From assembly GCF_041677825.1 (NCBI RefSeq), contig NZ_JBAYPG010000019.1, positions 1 through 64,000 of the forward strand: a DNA stretch of 64,000 bases, written 5' to 3'. The stretch's first letter is position 1; every line of letters begins with the position of its first letter. Shown piece after piece: positions 44,386-53,074 of this stretch. A program made the position numbers and the translations under genes. This DNA comes from Castellaniella sp041677825. GTDB taxonomy: Bacteria > Pseudomonadota > Gammaproteobacteria > Burkholderiales > Burkholderiaceae_B. The notes beneath the pieces were generated by a model. It saw only the letters and a list, made by a program, of their open reading frames with translations, ran no database searches and was not told the DNA's origin.

Positions 44386-45232
44386 CATGCCAGCGGACAG
44401 CAATCAATTGTTTCCAGGCCAGCAGGCCGCATGGTCGCTCGCCAGTCTGGATGCGGGGCAGCTTGAACGGGCGCAGCAGCTGCTGCGCAGGCACTGCGGC
44501 ATGGTCCTGGGGGCTCACAAGCGCATGATGGCCGAGCGGGTCTTGCGTGAGCGCATTGACCAGACGGGTGCCCGGGGTGTCGCGGCCTACCTGGATGGCC
44601 TCGAATCAGATGCCGGGCACCCGGAATGGGAACACTTCGTCAACGCCTTCATGATCAATCACACGGCGTTTTTCCGCGAAGATTATCATTTTCCCATTCT
44701 GGCCGAGTTCGTGCGCTCCCGGCCCCGGCCTGTCGATGTCTGGTGCGCCGCCGCATCCACAGGCGAAGAGGCCTATTCCATTGCCATGACCTTGCGCAGC
44801 GTGTGCCCGGGCTCGTTTTCGGTCTGGGCCACCGATATCGATACCGAAGCGCTGGCCCAGGCCCGCGCGGCAGTCTATCCGCTCGAACGCGTGCAGTCGA
44901 TCCCGGTTGACGTACTGCGGACCTATTTTCTGCGCGGGCTGGGGGTCCAGCATGGTTTTGCGCGTGTGCGCCCCGAACTGGCGGCCTATGTCACCTTCCA
45001 GCCGTTCAATCTGGCCAGCGCCCATTGGTCGGTACACCAGCGCTTCGATGCAATCTTCTGCCGCAACACCATGATCTACTTCGATCGTGCCCTGCAGGAA
45101 AAGATCCTGCGCCGTTTCGTGCATTGGCTCAAGCCCGGCGGGCTCATTTTCGTCGGCCATTCCGAAAGCTACACCGACCTGCGCGACTGCGTCCGCCTGC
45201 AGGGCAAAGCGGTCTACACAAAGGCAGGCTGA
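44375..45232 (+). CDS. cheR: Chemotaxis protein methyltransferase CheR
   Basis: A 285-aa SAM-dependent methyltransferase for receptor glutamates. The N-domain HCGMVLGAHKRMMAERVLRE, the SAM motif VWCAAASTGEEAYSIAM and the C-terminal FCRNTMIYFD, GLIFVGHSES are typical. The N-terminus reads MPADMPADS, the result of a 12-bp duplication (44374-44397), so the start may be the first or second Met. Confidence 0.96.
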   Translation: MPADMPADSNQLFPGQQAAWSLASLDAGQLERAQQLLRRHCGMVLGAHKRMMAERVLRERIDQTGARGVAAYLDGLESDAGHPEWEHFVNAFMINHTAFFREDYHFPILAEFVRSRPRPVDVWCAAASTGEEAYSIAMTLRSVCPGSFSVWATDIDTEALAQARAAVYPLERVQSIPVDVLRTYFLRGLGVQHGFARVRPELAAYVTFQPFNLASAHWSVHQRFDAIFCRNTMIYFDRALQEKILRRFVHWLKPGGLIFVGHSESYTDLRDCVRLQGKAVYTKAG

Positions 45233-45235
45233 GCG

Positions 45236-46303
45236 ATGGCATCGACCGAACGCAGAAAAATCCGGGTGTTGTGCGTCGATGACTCTGCACTCGTACGCAG
45301 CCTGATGCGGCGCATCATCAGCCAGCAGCCCGACATGGAAGTCGTGGCCGCTGCGGCCCATCCGCTCGAAGCCCGCGAACTCATCAAGCAGCACAACCCG
45401 GATGTGCTGACCCTGGATGTCGAAATGCCGCACATGGATGGCCTCGATTTTCTCGAGCGCCTGATGCGCCTGCGGCCCATGCCGGTGGTGATGGTGTCCT
45501 CGCTCACCGAGCGGCATTCCGAGATCACCCTGCGGGCGCTCGAACTGGGCGCCGTGGATTTCGTCACCAAGCCCCGGCTCGGGCTGAAAGATGGCCTGCT
45601 CGAATACGCCGATACCATCGCCGACAAGATTCGCGCGGCGGCCCAGGCGCACATGCGTGTCGTGCGCCAGAAGCCGGTGGCTGCGCGGGCGCGCCTGGCC
45701 GAGCCACTTGCATCCACGGAAAAGATCGTGGCCATTGGCGCGTCCACGGGCGGGGTCGAAGCCATCCGCCAGGTGCTCGAACCGATGCCGGTCAACAGCC
45801 CGGCCATCCTGATCACCCAGCACATGCCGGCCGGCTTCACGCGCTCGTTCGTGCAGCGCCTGGATGCGGTGTGCGCCATCACGGTTCACGAAGCCGAAGA
45901 CGGGCAGCGCATCCTGCCCGGGCATGCCTATCTGGCGCCTGGCGGGGTGGCGCATCTGCGGCTGGCGCGCTCGGGTGCCGATTATGTCGTGGCGCTCGAC
46001 CACGGGCCGCCCGTGAACCGGCACCGGCCGTCGGTCGATGTGCTGTTTCGCTCGACTGCCGCGGTGGCGGGCCGCAATGCGATTGGCGTGATCCTCACCG
46101 GCATGGGCAAGGACGGTGCGCTGGGCCTGCTCGCCATGCGTGAGGCCGGTGCCCAGACGCTGGCCCAGGACGAGGCCAGCAGCGTGGTCTTCGGCATGCC
46201 ACGCGAGGCCCTGCTGATCCACGCGGCCGAGGTTGCGGTGCCCCTGCAGGCCATGAGCGAAACAATCCTGAAGAAAGCGGGTGCCTACGGGCACCGAGTC
46301 TGA
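45236..46303 (+). CDS. cheB: Chemotaxis response regulator protein-glutamate methylesterase CheB
   Basis: A 355-aa protein with an N-terminal receiver (VLCVDDSALVRSLMRRI, phospho-Asp in LTLDVEMPHMDGLDFL, MVSSLT) and a C-terminal methylesterase with Ser in IGASTGGVEA, His in TQHMPAGFT and Asp in TGMGKDGALG. It removes receptor methyl groups and can deamidate glutamines. No cheD lies nearby. Confidence 0.97.
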   Translation: MASTERRKIRVLCVDDSALVRSLMRRIISQQPDMEVVAAAAHPLEARELIKQHNPDVLTLDVEMPHMDGLDFLERLMRLRPMPVVMVSSLTERHSEITLRALELGAVDFVTKPRLGLKDGLLEYADTIADKIRAAAQAHMRVVRQKPVAARARLAEPLASTEKIVAIGASTGGVEAIRQVLEPMPVNSPAILITQHMPAGFTRSFVQRLDAVCAITVHEAEDGQRILPGHAYLAPGGVAHLRLARSGADYVVALDHGPPVNRHRPSVDVLFRSTAAVAGRNAIGVILTGMGKDGALGLLAMREAGAQTLAQDEASSVVFGMPREALLIHAAEVAVPLQAMSETILKKAGAYGHRV

Positions 46304-46340
46304 AATCTGCAACAGGCCTGGGCCTTGGAGAAATCACACA

Positions 46341-46727
46341 GTGCAAGTCGATAAATCCATGAAGTTTCTGGTGGTGGATGACTTCCCCACGATGCGTCGG
46401 ATCATCAAGAATCTGCTGCGTGATCTGGGTTTCGATAATGTCGAAGAGGCGGAAGACGGCGCCATGGGGCTCGATAAACTGCGCCATGGGGGGTTTTCCT
46501 TTGTGCTGTCGGACTGGAACATGCCGAACATGGACGGCCTGTCCATGCTGCAGGCGATCCGGGCCGATGCGGCGCTGTCAAAAATGCCGGTGCTGATGGT
46601 CACCGCAGAAGCCCGCAAGGAAAACATTATCGCGGCCGCTCAGGCGGGGGCCAATGGCTATATCGTCAAGCCCTTCACGGCGGCCACCCTCGAAGAAAAA
46701 CTGAACAAGATCTTCGAGAAGCTTTGA
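46341..46727 (+). CDS. cheY: Chemotaxis response regulator CheY
   Basis: A 128-aa single receiver domain: FLVVDDFPTMRRIIKNLLRD, phospho-Asp in FVLSDWNMPNMDGLSML, VTAEA and IVKPFT. A GTG start at 46341 is chosen because GGAG (46327-46330) precedes it and the length then equals E. coli CheY; the frame is open further upstream only through the end of cheB. Phospho-CheY binds FliM to switch rotation. Confidence 0.96.
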   Translation: MQVDKSMKFLVVDDFPTMRRIIKNLLRDLGFDNVEEAEDGAMGLDKLRHGGFSFVLSDWNMPNMDGLSMLQAIRADAALSKMPVLMVTAEARKENIIAAAQAGANGYIVKPFTAATLEEKLNKIFEKL

Positions 46728-46740
46728 CGAAGGAGAAGCA

Positions 46741-47385
46741 ATGACTATCCAACTGCCGGGTGCGGCCAGCCAGGGTGAGGCACCCGTCGAACTGCTGCAG
46801 CGCATTGCGCAGCTGACCCGTACCCTGCGTGAAAGCATGCGCGAACTGGGGCTCGACCAGACCATCAAGGAAGCAGCCAGTGCCATTCCCGATGCGCGTG
46901 ATCGCCTCGATTATGTGGCCAGCATGACCGAGCAGGCGGCCAACCGGGTCTTGAACGCCGCCGAGGAAATACAGCCGTGGCAGACCGAGATGCTGACCGG
47001 CGCCCAGGCCTTGAGTGCAGACTGGCAGGGCTGGTTCGATGCCCCGCTCGAACTCGAACAGGCCCGGGCGCTGGTCGACCGCACCCGTGGGTACCTGGAT
47101 ACGGTGTCTGCCAGAACGCAGGCCTCGCAGGACAGGCTGATGACCATCATTCTTGCGCAGGATTTCCAGGATCTGACCGGGCAGGTGATTTCACGCATGC
47201 TGCAGGTCATCGGCACCATCGAATCCGAACTCCTGCAGGTGCTGATCGATCACGTGCCCCAGGAAAAAGCCGAGGCGGGCCGTGGCAACCTGGTCAATGG
47301 GCCGGTTGTGGCCCCGAAAGCCGGCGCTGAAGTGGTCTCGGGCCAGGATCAGGTCGATGATCTGCTTGCCAGCCTCGGGTTCTGA
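46741..47385 (+). CDS. cheZ: CheY-P phosphatase CheZ
   Basis: A 214-aa four-helix-bundle phosphatase. The catalytic stretch AQDFQDLTGQVISRM contains the Asp and Gln that attack CheY-P, and the C-terminal VDDLLASLGF is the CheY-binding helix. Presence of CheZ rather than a FliY/CheX system fits beta- and gammaproteobacteria. Confidence 0.97.
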   Translation: MTIQLPGAASQGEAPVELLQRIAQLTRTLRESMRELGLDQTIKEAASAIPDARDRLDYVASMTEQAANRVLNAAEEIQPWQTEMLTGAQALSADWQGWFDAPLELEQARALVDRTRGYLDTVSARTQASQDRLMTIILAQDFQDLTGQVISRMLQVIGTIESELLQVLIDHVPQEKAEAGRGNLVNGPVVAPKAGAEVVSGQDQVDDLLASLGF

Positions 47386-47426
47386 GCAGACCCTTGAAAG
47401 CAATCCCTGAAAGCAGGCCCCTGAAA
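47386..47426 (+). repeat. 13-14-bp tandem units after the cheZ stop
   Basis: GCAGACCCTTGAAA (47386-47399), GCAATCCCTGAAA (47400-47412) and GCAGGCCCCTGAAA (47413-47426) follow the stop codon directly. No terminator is seen before flhB, which starts 16 nt later. Confidence 0.8.
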
Positions 47427-47442
47427 TCGGCAGCGTGCGGTC

Positions 47443-48597
47443 ATGGCAGAAGACAGCGATCTTGAGAAAACAGAACCGGCTTCGCCGCGTCGGCTCGAAA
47501 AAGCCCGCGAGGAAGGCCAGGTGGCGCGTTCTCGCGAACTGGGCACACTTCTCGCCCTGCTGGGCGGGATTGCCGGGCTCTGGTTTGGTGGCCAGCAGTT
47601 CTATACCGCGCTCACGGCCATTCTGCGGCGCGGCCTGGGCTTCGATGCCGTGATCCTGCAAAGCCGGGCGTCATTGCTCGAACCAGCCTCCCTCTCGGCG
47701 TGGCAGGCGCTGCAGGCCCTGTTGCCGATCTTTGGCGTACTGGTGCTGGCGGCGCTGTCCGCATCGATCGCCCTCGGTGGCGGAGTCTGGTCGCTGCAGG
47801 TCATGGCGCCCAAGCCAGAGCGGCTCAGTCCGCTCAAGGGGCTCAAGCGCATGCTGGGCATGCAGACCTGGGTCGAACTCGGCAAGACCCTGGCCAAGGC
47901 TGCCTTGCTGACGTTGGTGGGCATCCAGGTGATTTCCATGTTTCTGGATGACATGCTGGCGTTGTCGGGCATGGCGCCCAATCTTGCCGTGAGCCGCGCG
48001 ATGGCCCTGGTGGCCACGTGCTGTGCGTGGATCGCTGCATCGCTGCTGCTGGTCGTGCTCATCGATGTGCCCTGGCAGCTCTGGCACCACGCAAAACAGC
48101 TGCGCATGTCGCGCGAGGATGTCCGCCAGGAGCACAAGGAGAGCGAGGGCGATCCGCAGCTCAAGAGCCAGATCCGCCAGCGCCAGCGTGCGATGGCCTT
48201 CAACCGCATGATGAGTGCCGTGCCCAAGGCGGATGTCATCGTCACCAACCCGACACACTATGCCGCGGCGCTGCAGTACACGGAAGGCAACGGGGCCGCG
48301 CCCCGGGTGGTCGCCAAGGGGCGCGGTGCGCTGGCTGCGCGCATTCGTGCGATAGGCCAGGCCCATGGCATCCCGCAGCTCCAGGCCCCGCCGCTGGCCC
48401 GGGCGCTGTACCATGCCGTGCCCCTGGATCAAGAGATTCCGGCGGCGCTGTATCAGGCGGTGGCGGAAGTATTGGCCTGGGTCTATCAGGTCAGGCGCTG
48501 GCGCCAGGGGCGGGGCCACCTGCCTGCGGCACCCGGGGCCCTGGCCGTGCCGCCCGGGCTGGATCCGCATGCGCGGCGTGCCGGGGGCACGCCATGA
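47443..48597 (+). CDS. flhB: Flagellar export apparatus protein FlhB
   Basis: A 384-aa export-gate and substrate-switch protein. SDLEKTEPASPRRLEKAREE is the standard N-terminus, four membrane helices follow, and the cytoplasmic domain has the autocleavage site NPTHYAAAL. Cleavage switches export from rod/hook to filament proteins. The last 30 residues are Pro/Gly-rich. It overlaps flhA by 4 nt. Confidence 0.97.
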   Translation: MAEDSDLEKTEPASPRRLEKAREEGQVARSRELGTLLALLGGIAGLWFGGQQFYTALTAILRRGLGFDAVILQSRASLLEPASLSAWQALQALLPIFGVLVLAALSASIALGGGVWSLQVMAPKPERLSPLKGLKRMLGMQTWVELGKTLAKAALLTLVGIQVISMFLDDMLALSGMAPNLAVSRAMALVATCCAWIAASLLLVVLIDVPWQLWHHAKQLRMSREDVRQEHKESEGDPQLKSQIRQRQRAMAFNRMMSAVPKADVIVTNPTHYAAALQYTEGNGAAPRVVAKGRGALAARIRAIGQAHGIPQLQAPPLARALYHAVPLDQEIPAALYQAVAEVLAWVYQVRRWRQGRGHLPAAPGALAVPPGLDPHARRAGGTP

Positions 48598-50714
48598 TGT
48601 CGCTCATCCGGTCCATGAACACGCTGGGCCTGGGCAGTGCCCGGATGCTGGCCGGGCCCATTCTGATCCTCATGGTCCTGGCCATGATGATCCTGCCCTT
48701 GCCGGTCCTGGTGCTCGACCTGTTCTTCACGTTCAACATCTCGCTGGCCGTGATGATCCTGCTGATGGCCATGTTCACCCGCAAGGCGCTCGATTTTGCC
48801 GCGTTTCCATCCGTGCTGTTGTTCGCCACCCTGCTGCGCCTGTCGCTGAACGTGGCCTCGACGCGCATCATACTGCTCAATGGCCATAACGGGCCGTCGG
48901 CCGCCGGCCGGGTCATCGAAGCCTTTGGCCAGTTTCTGGTGGGCGGCAACTTTGCCGTGGGCGTCATCGTATTCATCATTCTGGTGATCATCAATTTCGT
49001 GGTGATCACCAAGGGGGCCGGCCGGATTGCCGAAGTCGGCGCGCGCTTCACCCTGGATGCCATGCCGGGCAAGCAGATGGCCATCGATGCCGACCTGAAC
49101 GCCGGCCTGATCAATGAAGACGAAGCTCGCTCCAGACGCCGCGAGATCGCCCAGGAGGCCGAGTTCTACGGCGCCATGGACGGTGCCAGCAAGTTCGTGC
49201 GTGGAGACGCCGTGGCCGGCCTGCTGATCATGGTCGTCAATATCGTCGGTGGTCTGATCGTGGGTGTGGTGCAGCGCCATCTGTCCGTGGGCGATGCGGC
49301 GAGCATCTATACGCTGCTGACCATCGGCGATGGCCTGGTGGCCCAGATTCCGGCACTGGTGATCTCAACCGCCGCCGGGGTGGTGGTCTCGCGGGTGGCC
49401 ACCGAGGAAGATGTGGGCGAGCAGGTCGTCAGCCAGCTGTTCTCGAATCCCAGCGTGATGTTCCTGACGGCGGGCATTCTGGCGCTGATGGGTCTGATTC
49501 CCAACATGCCGCATGTGGCGTTTCTGCTGCTGGCCCTGGTACTCGCCGGGGCGGGCTGGTCATTGCTGCAGCGGCAGCGGCGGGCGCTGCAGGCCGAAGC
49601 ACAGGCCGGGCCCGCCGGTCAGCCGGTCGACGCCGCGGCCACCGAAGCCAACTGGGATGACGTACAGACCCTGGATACGCTCAGCCTCGAAGTGGGTTAT
49701 CGCCTGATCCCCCTGGTCGATGTGCACCAGAGCGGTGAGCTGCTGCAGCGGATCCGCAGCCTGCGCAAGAAATTTGCCCAGGAGGTCGGATTTCTGCCAC
49801 CGGTCGTGCATATCCGTGACAACCTCGAGATCCCGCCCAACGCGTACCGGATCCTGTTGCTCGGGGTCAGCGTTGCCGAGGGCGAGGCGCATGAGGGCCA
49901 ATGGCTGGCCATCGACCCGGGAGGCTGTACCGAAACCCTGCCAGGCACACCGACCAAAGACCCGGCCTTCGGCCTGCCGGCCACCTGGATCGCAGCGCAG
50001 CATACCGAACAGGCGCAACTGGCCGGTTATACCGTGGTGGATGCCCCCACCGTGGTGGCCACCCACCTGAACCACCTCATGCGGGTGCATTCCGCCGATC
50101 TTCTGGGCCGCCAGGAAACCCAGGCCCTGCTGGAGCGGGTGGCGCGCGACTACCCCAAACTGACGGAAGAACTGGTGCCCAGGATCCTCAGTCTGGCCCA
50201 GGTGCAGGAACTGTTGCGCGGGCTGCTCAAAGAGGATGTCTCGATCCGCGACATGCGCAGCATCCTCGAGACGATGACCAGCCACACCGAGCCCGCTGGC
50301 ACCCAGAACGGGTCTGCGCCGGAGCCCGATCTGGGCCGCCTGCTGGCCCGCTTGCGCATGGCGCTGGGGCGCAGCATCGTGCAGCAATGGTTCGGGGACG
50401 CGAAGGAACTGCGGGTCATCGGGCTGGACCATCGCCTCGAGCAGATTTTATTGCAGACCCTGGGCAACGAGGCCGGGCTCGAACCCGGCCTGGCCGAGAA
50501 CCTGCTGCGCGAGGCGCAACGTGCCACGCAGGCCCAGGAAGCACAGGGCGATGCGCCGGTGCTGCTGGTCGTGCCAGCCTTGCGCGTCGCCCTGGCGCGC
50601 TTTCTGCGCCTGCAGTTACCCCAGATGGCGGTGCTGTCCACGGCTGAAGTCCCCGAAGACAGCCTGATCCGCGTGACCACCGTGATGGGCGATACGCAGA
50701 CATCGGCAGCTTGA
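48594..50714 (+). CDS. flhA: Flagellar export gate protein FlhA
   Basis: A 706-aa FlhA with eight membrane helices (LAGPILILMVLAMMILPLPV, SLAVMILLMAMFTRKALDFA), the FHIPEP-family signature RLSLNVASTRIILLNGH, the FPSVLL motif, the FlhA loop with DADLNAGLINEDEARSRR, and a large C-terminal substrate-docking domain. The start is the first of two adjacent ATGs, overlapping the flhB stop. Its stop codon opens a 19-bp triple repeat. Confidence 0.97.
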   Translation: MMSLIRSMNTLGLGSARMLAGPILILMVLAMMILPLPVLVLDLFFTFNISLAVMILLMAMFTRKALDFAAFPSVLLFATLLRLSLNVASTRIILLNGHNGPSAAGRVIEAFGQFLVGGNFAVGVIVFIILVIINFVVITKGAGRIAEVGARFTLDAMPGKQMAIDADLNAGLINEDEARSRRREIAQEAEFYGAMDGASKFVRGDAVAGLLIMVVNIVGGLIVGVVQRHLSVGDAASIYTLLTIGDGLVAQIPALVISTAAGVVVSRVATEEDVGEQVVSQLFSNPSVMFLTAGILALMGLIPNMPHVAFLLLALVLAGAGWSLLQRQRRALQAEAQAGPAGQPVDAAATEANWDDVQTLDTLSLEVGYRLIPLVDVHQSGELLQRIRSLRKKFAQEVGFLPPVVHIRDNLEIPPNAYRILLLGVSVAEGEAHEGQWLAIDPGGCTETLPGTPTKDPAFGLPATWIAAQHTEQAQLAGYTVVDAPTVVATHLNHLMRVHSADLLGRQETQALLERVARDYPKLTEELVPRILSLAQVQELLRGLLKEDVSIRDMRSILETMTSHTEPAGTQNGSAPEPDLGRLLARLRMALGRSIVQQWFGDAKELRVIGLDHRLEQILLQTLGNEAGLEPGLAENLLREAQRATQAQEAQGDAPVLLVVPALRVALARFLRLQLPQMAVLSTAEVPEDSLIRVTTVMGDTQTSAA

Positions 50715-50768
50715 AGGCATTATTTGCATGTGAAGGCATTATTTGCATGTGAAGGCATTATTTGCCAA
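50712..50768 (+). repeat. Three 19-bp tandem units starting at the flhA stop codon
   Basis: TGAAGGCATTATTTGCATG at 50712-50730 is repeated exactly at 50731-50749 and with three changes at its end at 50750-50768. The TGA of the first unit is the flhA stop codon. Confidence 0.97.
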
Positions 50769-50790
50769 GGCCATTGGCCGTGCAGATGAC

Positions 50791-50850
50791 CGAATGCCTG
50801 CGGTATACCGGTGCTGTCAGCGAATGCTTTCGGTGTGCCAGTGCGGTCAG
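50791..50850 (-). repeat. 30-bp tandem duplication at the flgN stop codon
   Basis: 50791-50820 and 50821-50850 (CGAATGCnTnCGGTnTnCCn, then GTGCnGTCAG) agree at 24 of 30 positions. The second copy contains the flgN stop (50847-50849, minus strand); the first lies beyond the gene. Confidence 0.88.
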
Positions 50851-51308
50851 CGTGAGCCGCCCCGGACCGGCCCCTCGGGTGCCAGACGGCCCCGGGCAGT
50901 GTACAGGCCCCCGTCGGGCTGGCCCTGCAGCGCCTGCAGGGCCTTCTGGTTGTGCCGGCTCAATGCCAGCAGGATTTCGCCATTGCGTACATTGATGCGA
51001 CGGGCGTCGCGGACCAGCTGCCGCCACCGGGCGACGGCATCGCGCAGGGCGGCGTCGTGCTCGCACAGGACCTCGAGTGTTGCTTCGATGTCGTCGGAAC
51101 CGGCTGCGAGCAGGGCTTCGGTGCGCTGCTGATCGAAGTCGGCCAGACGGTCGGCGAAATCCTTTTTGCGCAGGCTGAGTTGATTGAGCAGTGCTGGATC
51201 CGGTGCTTGCCCGAGTGCTTCGGTTTCGGATTCGAGGAATGCGATGAATTGTTTCAGCAACCGGGCCTGCCGGGTGATGGTCTGCTGCAACATGGCGGTG
51301 ATGCTCAT
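50847..51308 (-). CDS. flgN: Flagellar export chaperone FlgN
   Basis: A 153-aa helical protein (LLKQFIAFLESETEALGQ, LLNQLSLRKKDFADRLADFD, ARRINVRNGEILLALSRHNQ) of the FlgN family, the cytoplasmic chaperone of hook-filament junction proteins FlgK and FlgL. Its start overlaps the flgM stop (ATGA). It converges with flhA. Confidence 0.9.
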   Translation of the reverse strand: MSITAMLQQTITRQARLLKQFIAFLESETEALGQAPDPALLNQLSLRKKDFADRLADFDQQRTEALLAAGSDDIEATLEVLCEHDAALRDAVARWRQLVRDARRINVRNGEILLALSRHNQKALQALQGQPDGGLYTARGRLAPEGPVRGGSR

Positions 51309-51607
51309 GGGCGCAGCAATTCGATGGCGGTTTGCAGCAGGCCATCGGCAATGCGCTCGGGACGGATCACCAGCGTGCCGTCGCTCAGGGCCTGGCGAAT
51401 CTGATCGACCCGGGCCATGTCGACATCCATGGCCGGATGGTGCAGGGCGGCCAGTTGTCGTGAGGCGGCGCTGAGCGCCACACGGGTGTCGGTGGCCCGG
51501 GCAGTGACTGTGGCGCCCGCCGTACCGGTGTCACGCGATGTTGCCTTCGCCGATGCTGACGTGTTGCGGCTGGTGGCCTGATGGTCGGGCAGGGCAGGGA
51601 TTTTCAA
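51305..51607 (-). CDS. flgM: Anti-sigma-28 factor FlgM
   Basis: A 100-aa FlgM. The N-terminal half is a disordered Ser/Thr/Ala-rich export part; the C-terminal half (VDQIRQALSDGTLVIRPERI, ADGLLQTAIELL) is the FliA-binding helix region. It is exported once the hook is complete, releasing FliA. The start is TTG with a GGAG site. A sigma-28-like promoter sits upstream at 51641-51667, so it can be made as both class 2 (from flgA) and class 3. Confidence 0.92.
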   Translation of the reverse strand: MKIPALPDHQATSRNTSASAKATSRDTGTAGATVTARATDTRVALSAASRQLAALHHPAMDVDMARVDQIRQALSDGTLVIRPERIADGLLQTAIELLRP

Positions 51608-51640
51608 GGCGGGCTCCAGAAAAAGAGGTCTCTATATACT

Positions 51641-51667
51641 GATACGGGACAAATCCCGATTTCTTTA
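51641..51667 (-). promoter_or_regulatory. Sigma-28-like promoter of flgMN
   Basis: On the minus strand TAAA (51667-51664), 15 nt, CCCGTATC (51648-51641). Same spacing as the fliC and flgK sites; first -10 base C instead of G. It lies in the 73-nt gap between flgA and flgM. Confidence 0.55.
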
Positions 51668-51680
51668 GTTTTTGGACGGA

Positions 51681-52496
51681 TCACATGGGTACATGCACCC
51701 AGTGCCCGTCGATGACCGTGCCCATGACGATGTTTCCGTTCGGGGTACGTACGCGTATGGTGCTGCCCGGGTTGCCGGATTCGACGGCGTGCCCGGTACT
51801 GGTAACGGTGAACCCCGGCCCGCTGATACGGGTCTGGACGGCCTGGCCCCGTTCGATCGAATCAGGGGCGCGCAGCGCGCCCGACTCGATTGCCGCGCCC
51901 GGGCCGATGGGGCGCGTGGCGATCCAGTCGATGATCAGCGACGGATCGGTCATGTACGAGGGGTGGCGCAGCAGGTCGCCCTCGCGCGTGTCGAGATCGT
52001 CCAGCGACAGGGTCTCGCCCCGCCGGATGCGGCGGTTGGCGACAAAATAGGTGGCCGGCATGCTCAGATGGGCCTGCAGGTAGAGCGTCCAGATCACTGG
52101 GGCGCGGCAACGGGCGCGTACCGTGGTTCTGCTCTGCAGTTGCCCGGAGCCGATGAGGTCGAACGACAGGTCGGTGCAGGCTGGCGCCTGGGCAGTGCGC
52201 GGTGCGTCGACGCGGATTTCGACGGGCTGCGGATAATGGCTCGCCTGGTCTTCAAGCAGGGCCTGCGCGGCCTGGATCAGTGGCTCGACCGGCTGCATGG
52301 CCTGTGACTCGGCCGGCTGCACAGTTTGTGGCTCGGTCGGCTGCACGGCCTGTGCCGGATCGGCGGCGAACGCGGCGAGTGTCGGCACCAGCAGGCACGC
52401 CAGGCTGCCTGCCGCCAGATGGCTGGCCAGCGGGCCGCGAATCGCGGTGCGGTGCCTGGTGCGAGTAACGCATGATGGTGTGGCGCAAATCCCCAT
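51681..52496 (-). CDS. flgA: Flagellar P-ring assembly chaperone FlgA
   Basis: A 271-aa periplasmic chaperone for FlgI. A signal peptide (HLAAGSLACLLVPTLAAFAA) is followed by an octapeptide repeat stretch (about 50-73), then the SAF-type domains with YFVANRRIRRGETLSLDDLD, ATRPIGPGAAIESGALRAPD and the C-terminal STIRVRTPNGNIVMGTVID. The 134-nt gap to divergent flgB should hold FlhDC-dependent promoters, but no certain site is seen. Confidence 0.93.
   Translation of the reverse strand: MGICATPSCVTRTRHRTAIRGPLASHLAAGSLACLLVPTLAAFAADPAQAVQPTEPQTVQPAESQAMQPVEPLIQAAQALLEDQASHYPQPVEIRVDAPRTAQAPACTDLSFDLIGSGQLQSRTTVRARCRAPVIWTLYLQAHLSMPATYFVANRRIRRGETLSLDDLDTREGDLLRHPSYMTDPSLIIDWIATRPIGPGAAIESGALRAPDSIERGQAVQTRISGPGFTVTSTGHAVESGNPGSTIRVRTPNGNIVMGTVIDGHWVHVPM
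52281..52352 (-). repeat. Three 24-bp tandem units in flgA
   Basis: Units at 52281-52304, 52305-52328 and 52329-52352 keep exact 24-bp spacing and encode AVQPTEPQ, TVQPAESQ, AMQPVEPL between the signal peptide and the folded domain. Confidence 0.92.
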
Positions 52497-52630
52497 TGCG
52501 GCATCTTATGGATGATCGATCATTGGAGAAGGCGTGAACAGAACCCGAAAGCGCAGCTTCTTCAGACCATCTGTGTCCGTGTTGCGCCCCTATGATGCAG
52601 CCATGAGACAAGTATTACGGGGCAGACGCC

Positions 52631-53047
52631 ATGATGGACCGCATCGTTGCCGAACTGGATTTTCACAAGGCCGCCCTCGCGCTGCGTGAACAGCGTCAGG
52701 CGGTTCTGGCGTCGAACATCGCCAATGCCGACACGCCGCATTACAAAGCGCGTGATCTGGATTTCGCAGCCACTCTCGAGCGGGTGACGGCCGATGCGGG
52801 CCTGGCCGGGCCTGGCCGGGTCACGCTGCAGCTGACGTCCGCGCGGCACATCCCGGGTCAGGCGCAACGCCCGGTGGGTGTGGATGATCCCCTGTTCCGT
52901 ATTCCCTTTCAGCCCAGTCTCGATGGCAACACTGTAGAAATGGACGTCGAGCGGGTCGAATTCGCTGACAACACCCTGCGTTCCCAGACCGAGCTGCAGG
53001 TGCTCAGCCAGCGTCTGAAGACCCTGCTGGGTGCGATCCAGTCCTGA
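52631..53047 (+). CDS. flgB: Flagellar proximal rod protein FlgB
   Basis: A 138-aa rod protein. LREQRQAVLASNIANADTPH followed by YKARDLDF is the rod signature; the C-terminal helix ends NTLRSQTELQVLSQRLKTLL. First gene of the flgBCDEFGHIJ operon. Confidence 0.96.
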   Translation: MMDRIVAELDFHKAALALREQRQAVLASNIANADTPHYKARDLDFAATLERVTADAGLAGPGRVTLQLTSARHIPGQAQRPVGVDDPLFRIPFQPSLDGNTVEMDVERVEFADNTLRSQTELQVLSQRLKTLLGAIQS

Positions 53048-53074
53048 CTTTCTTGATTCCAAGGGTGGCCTCCC

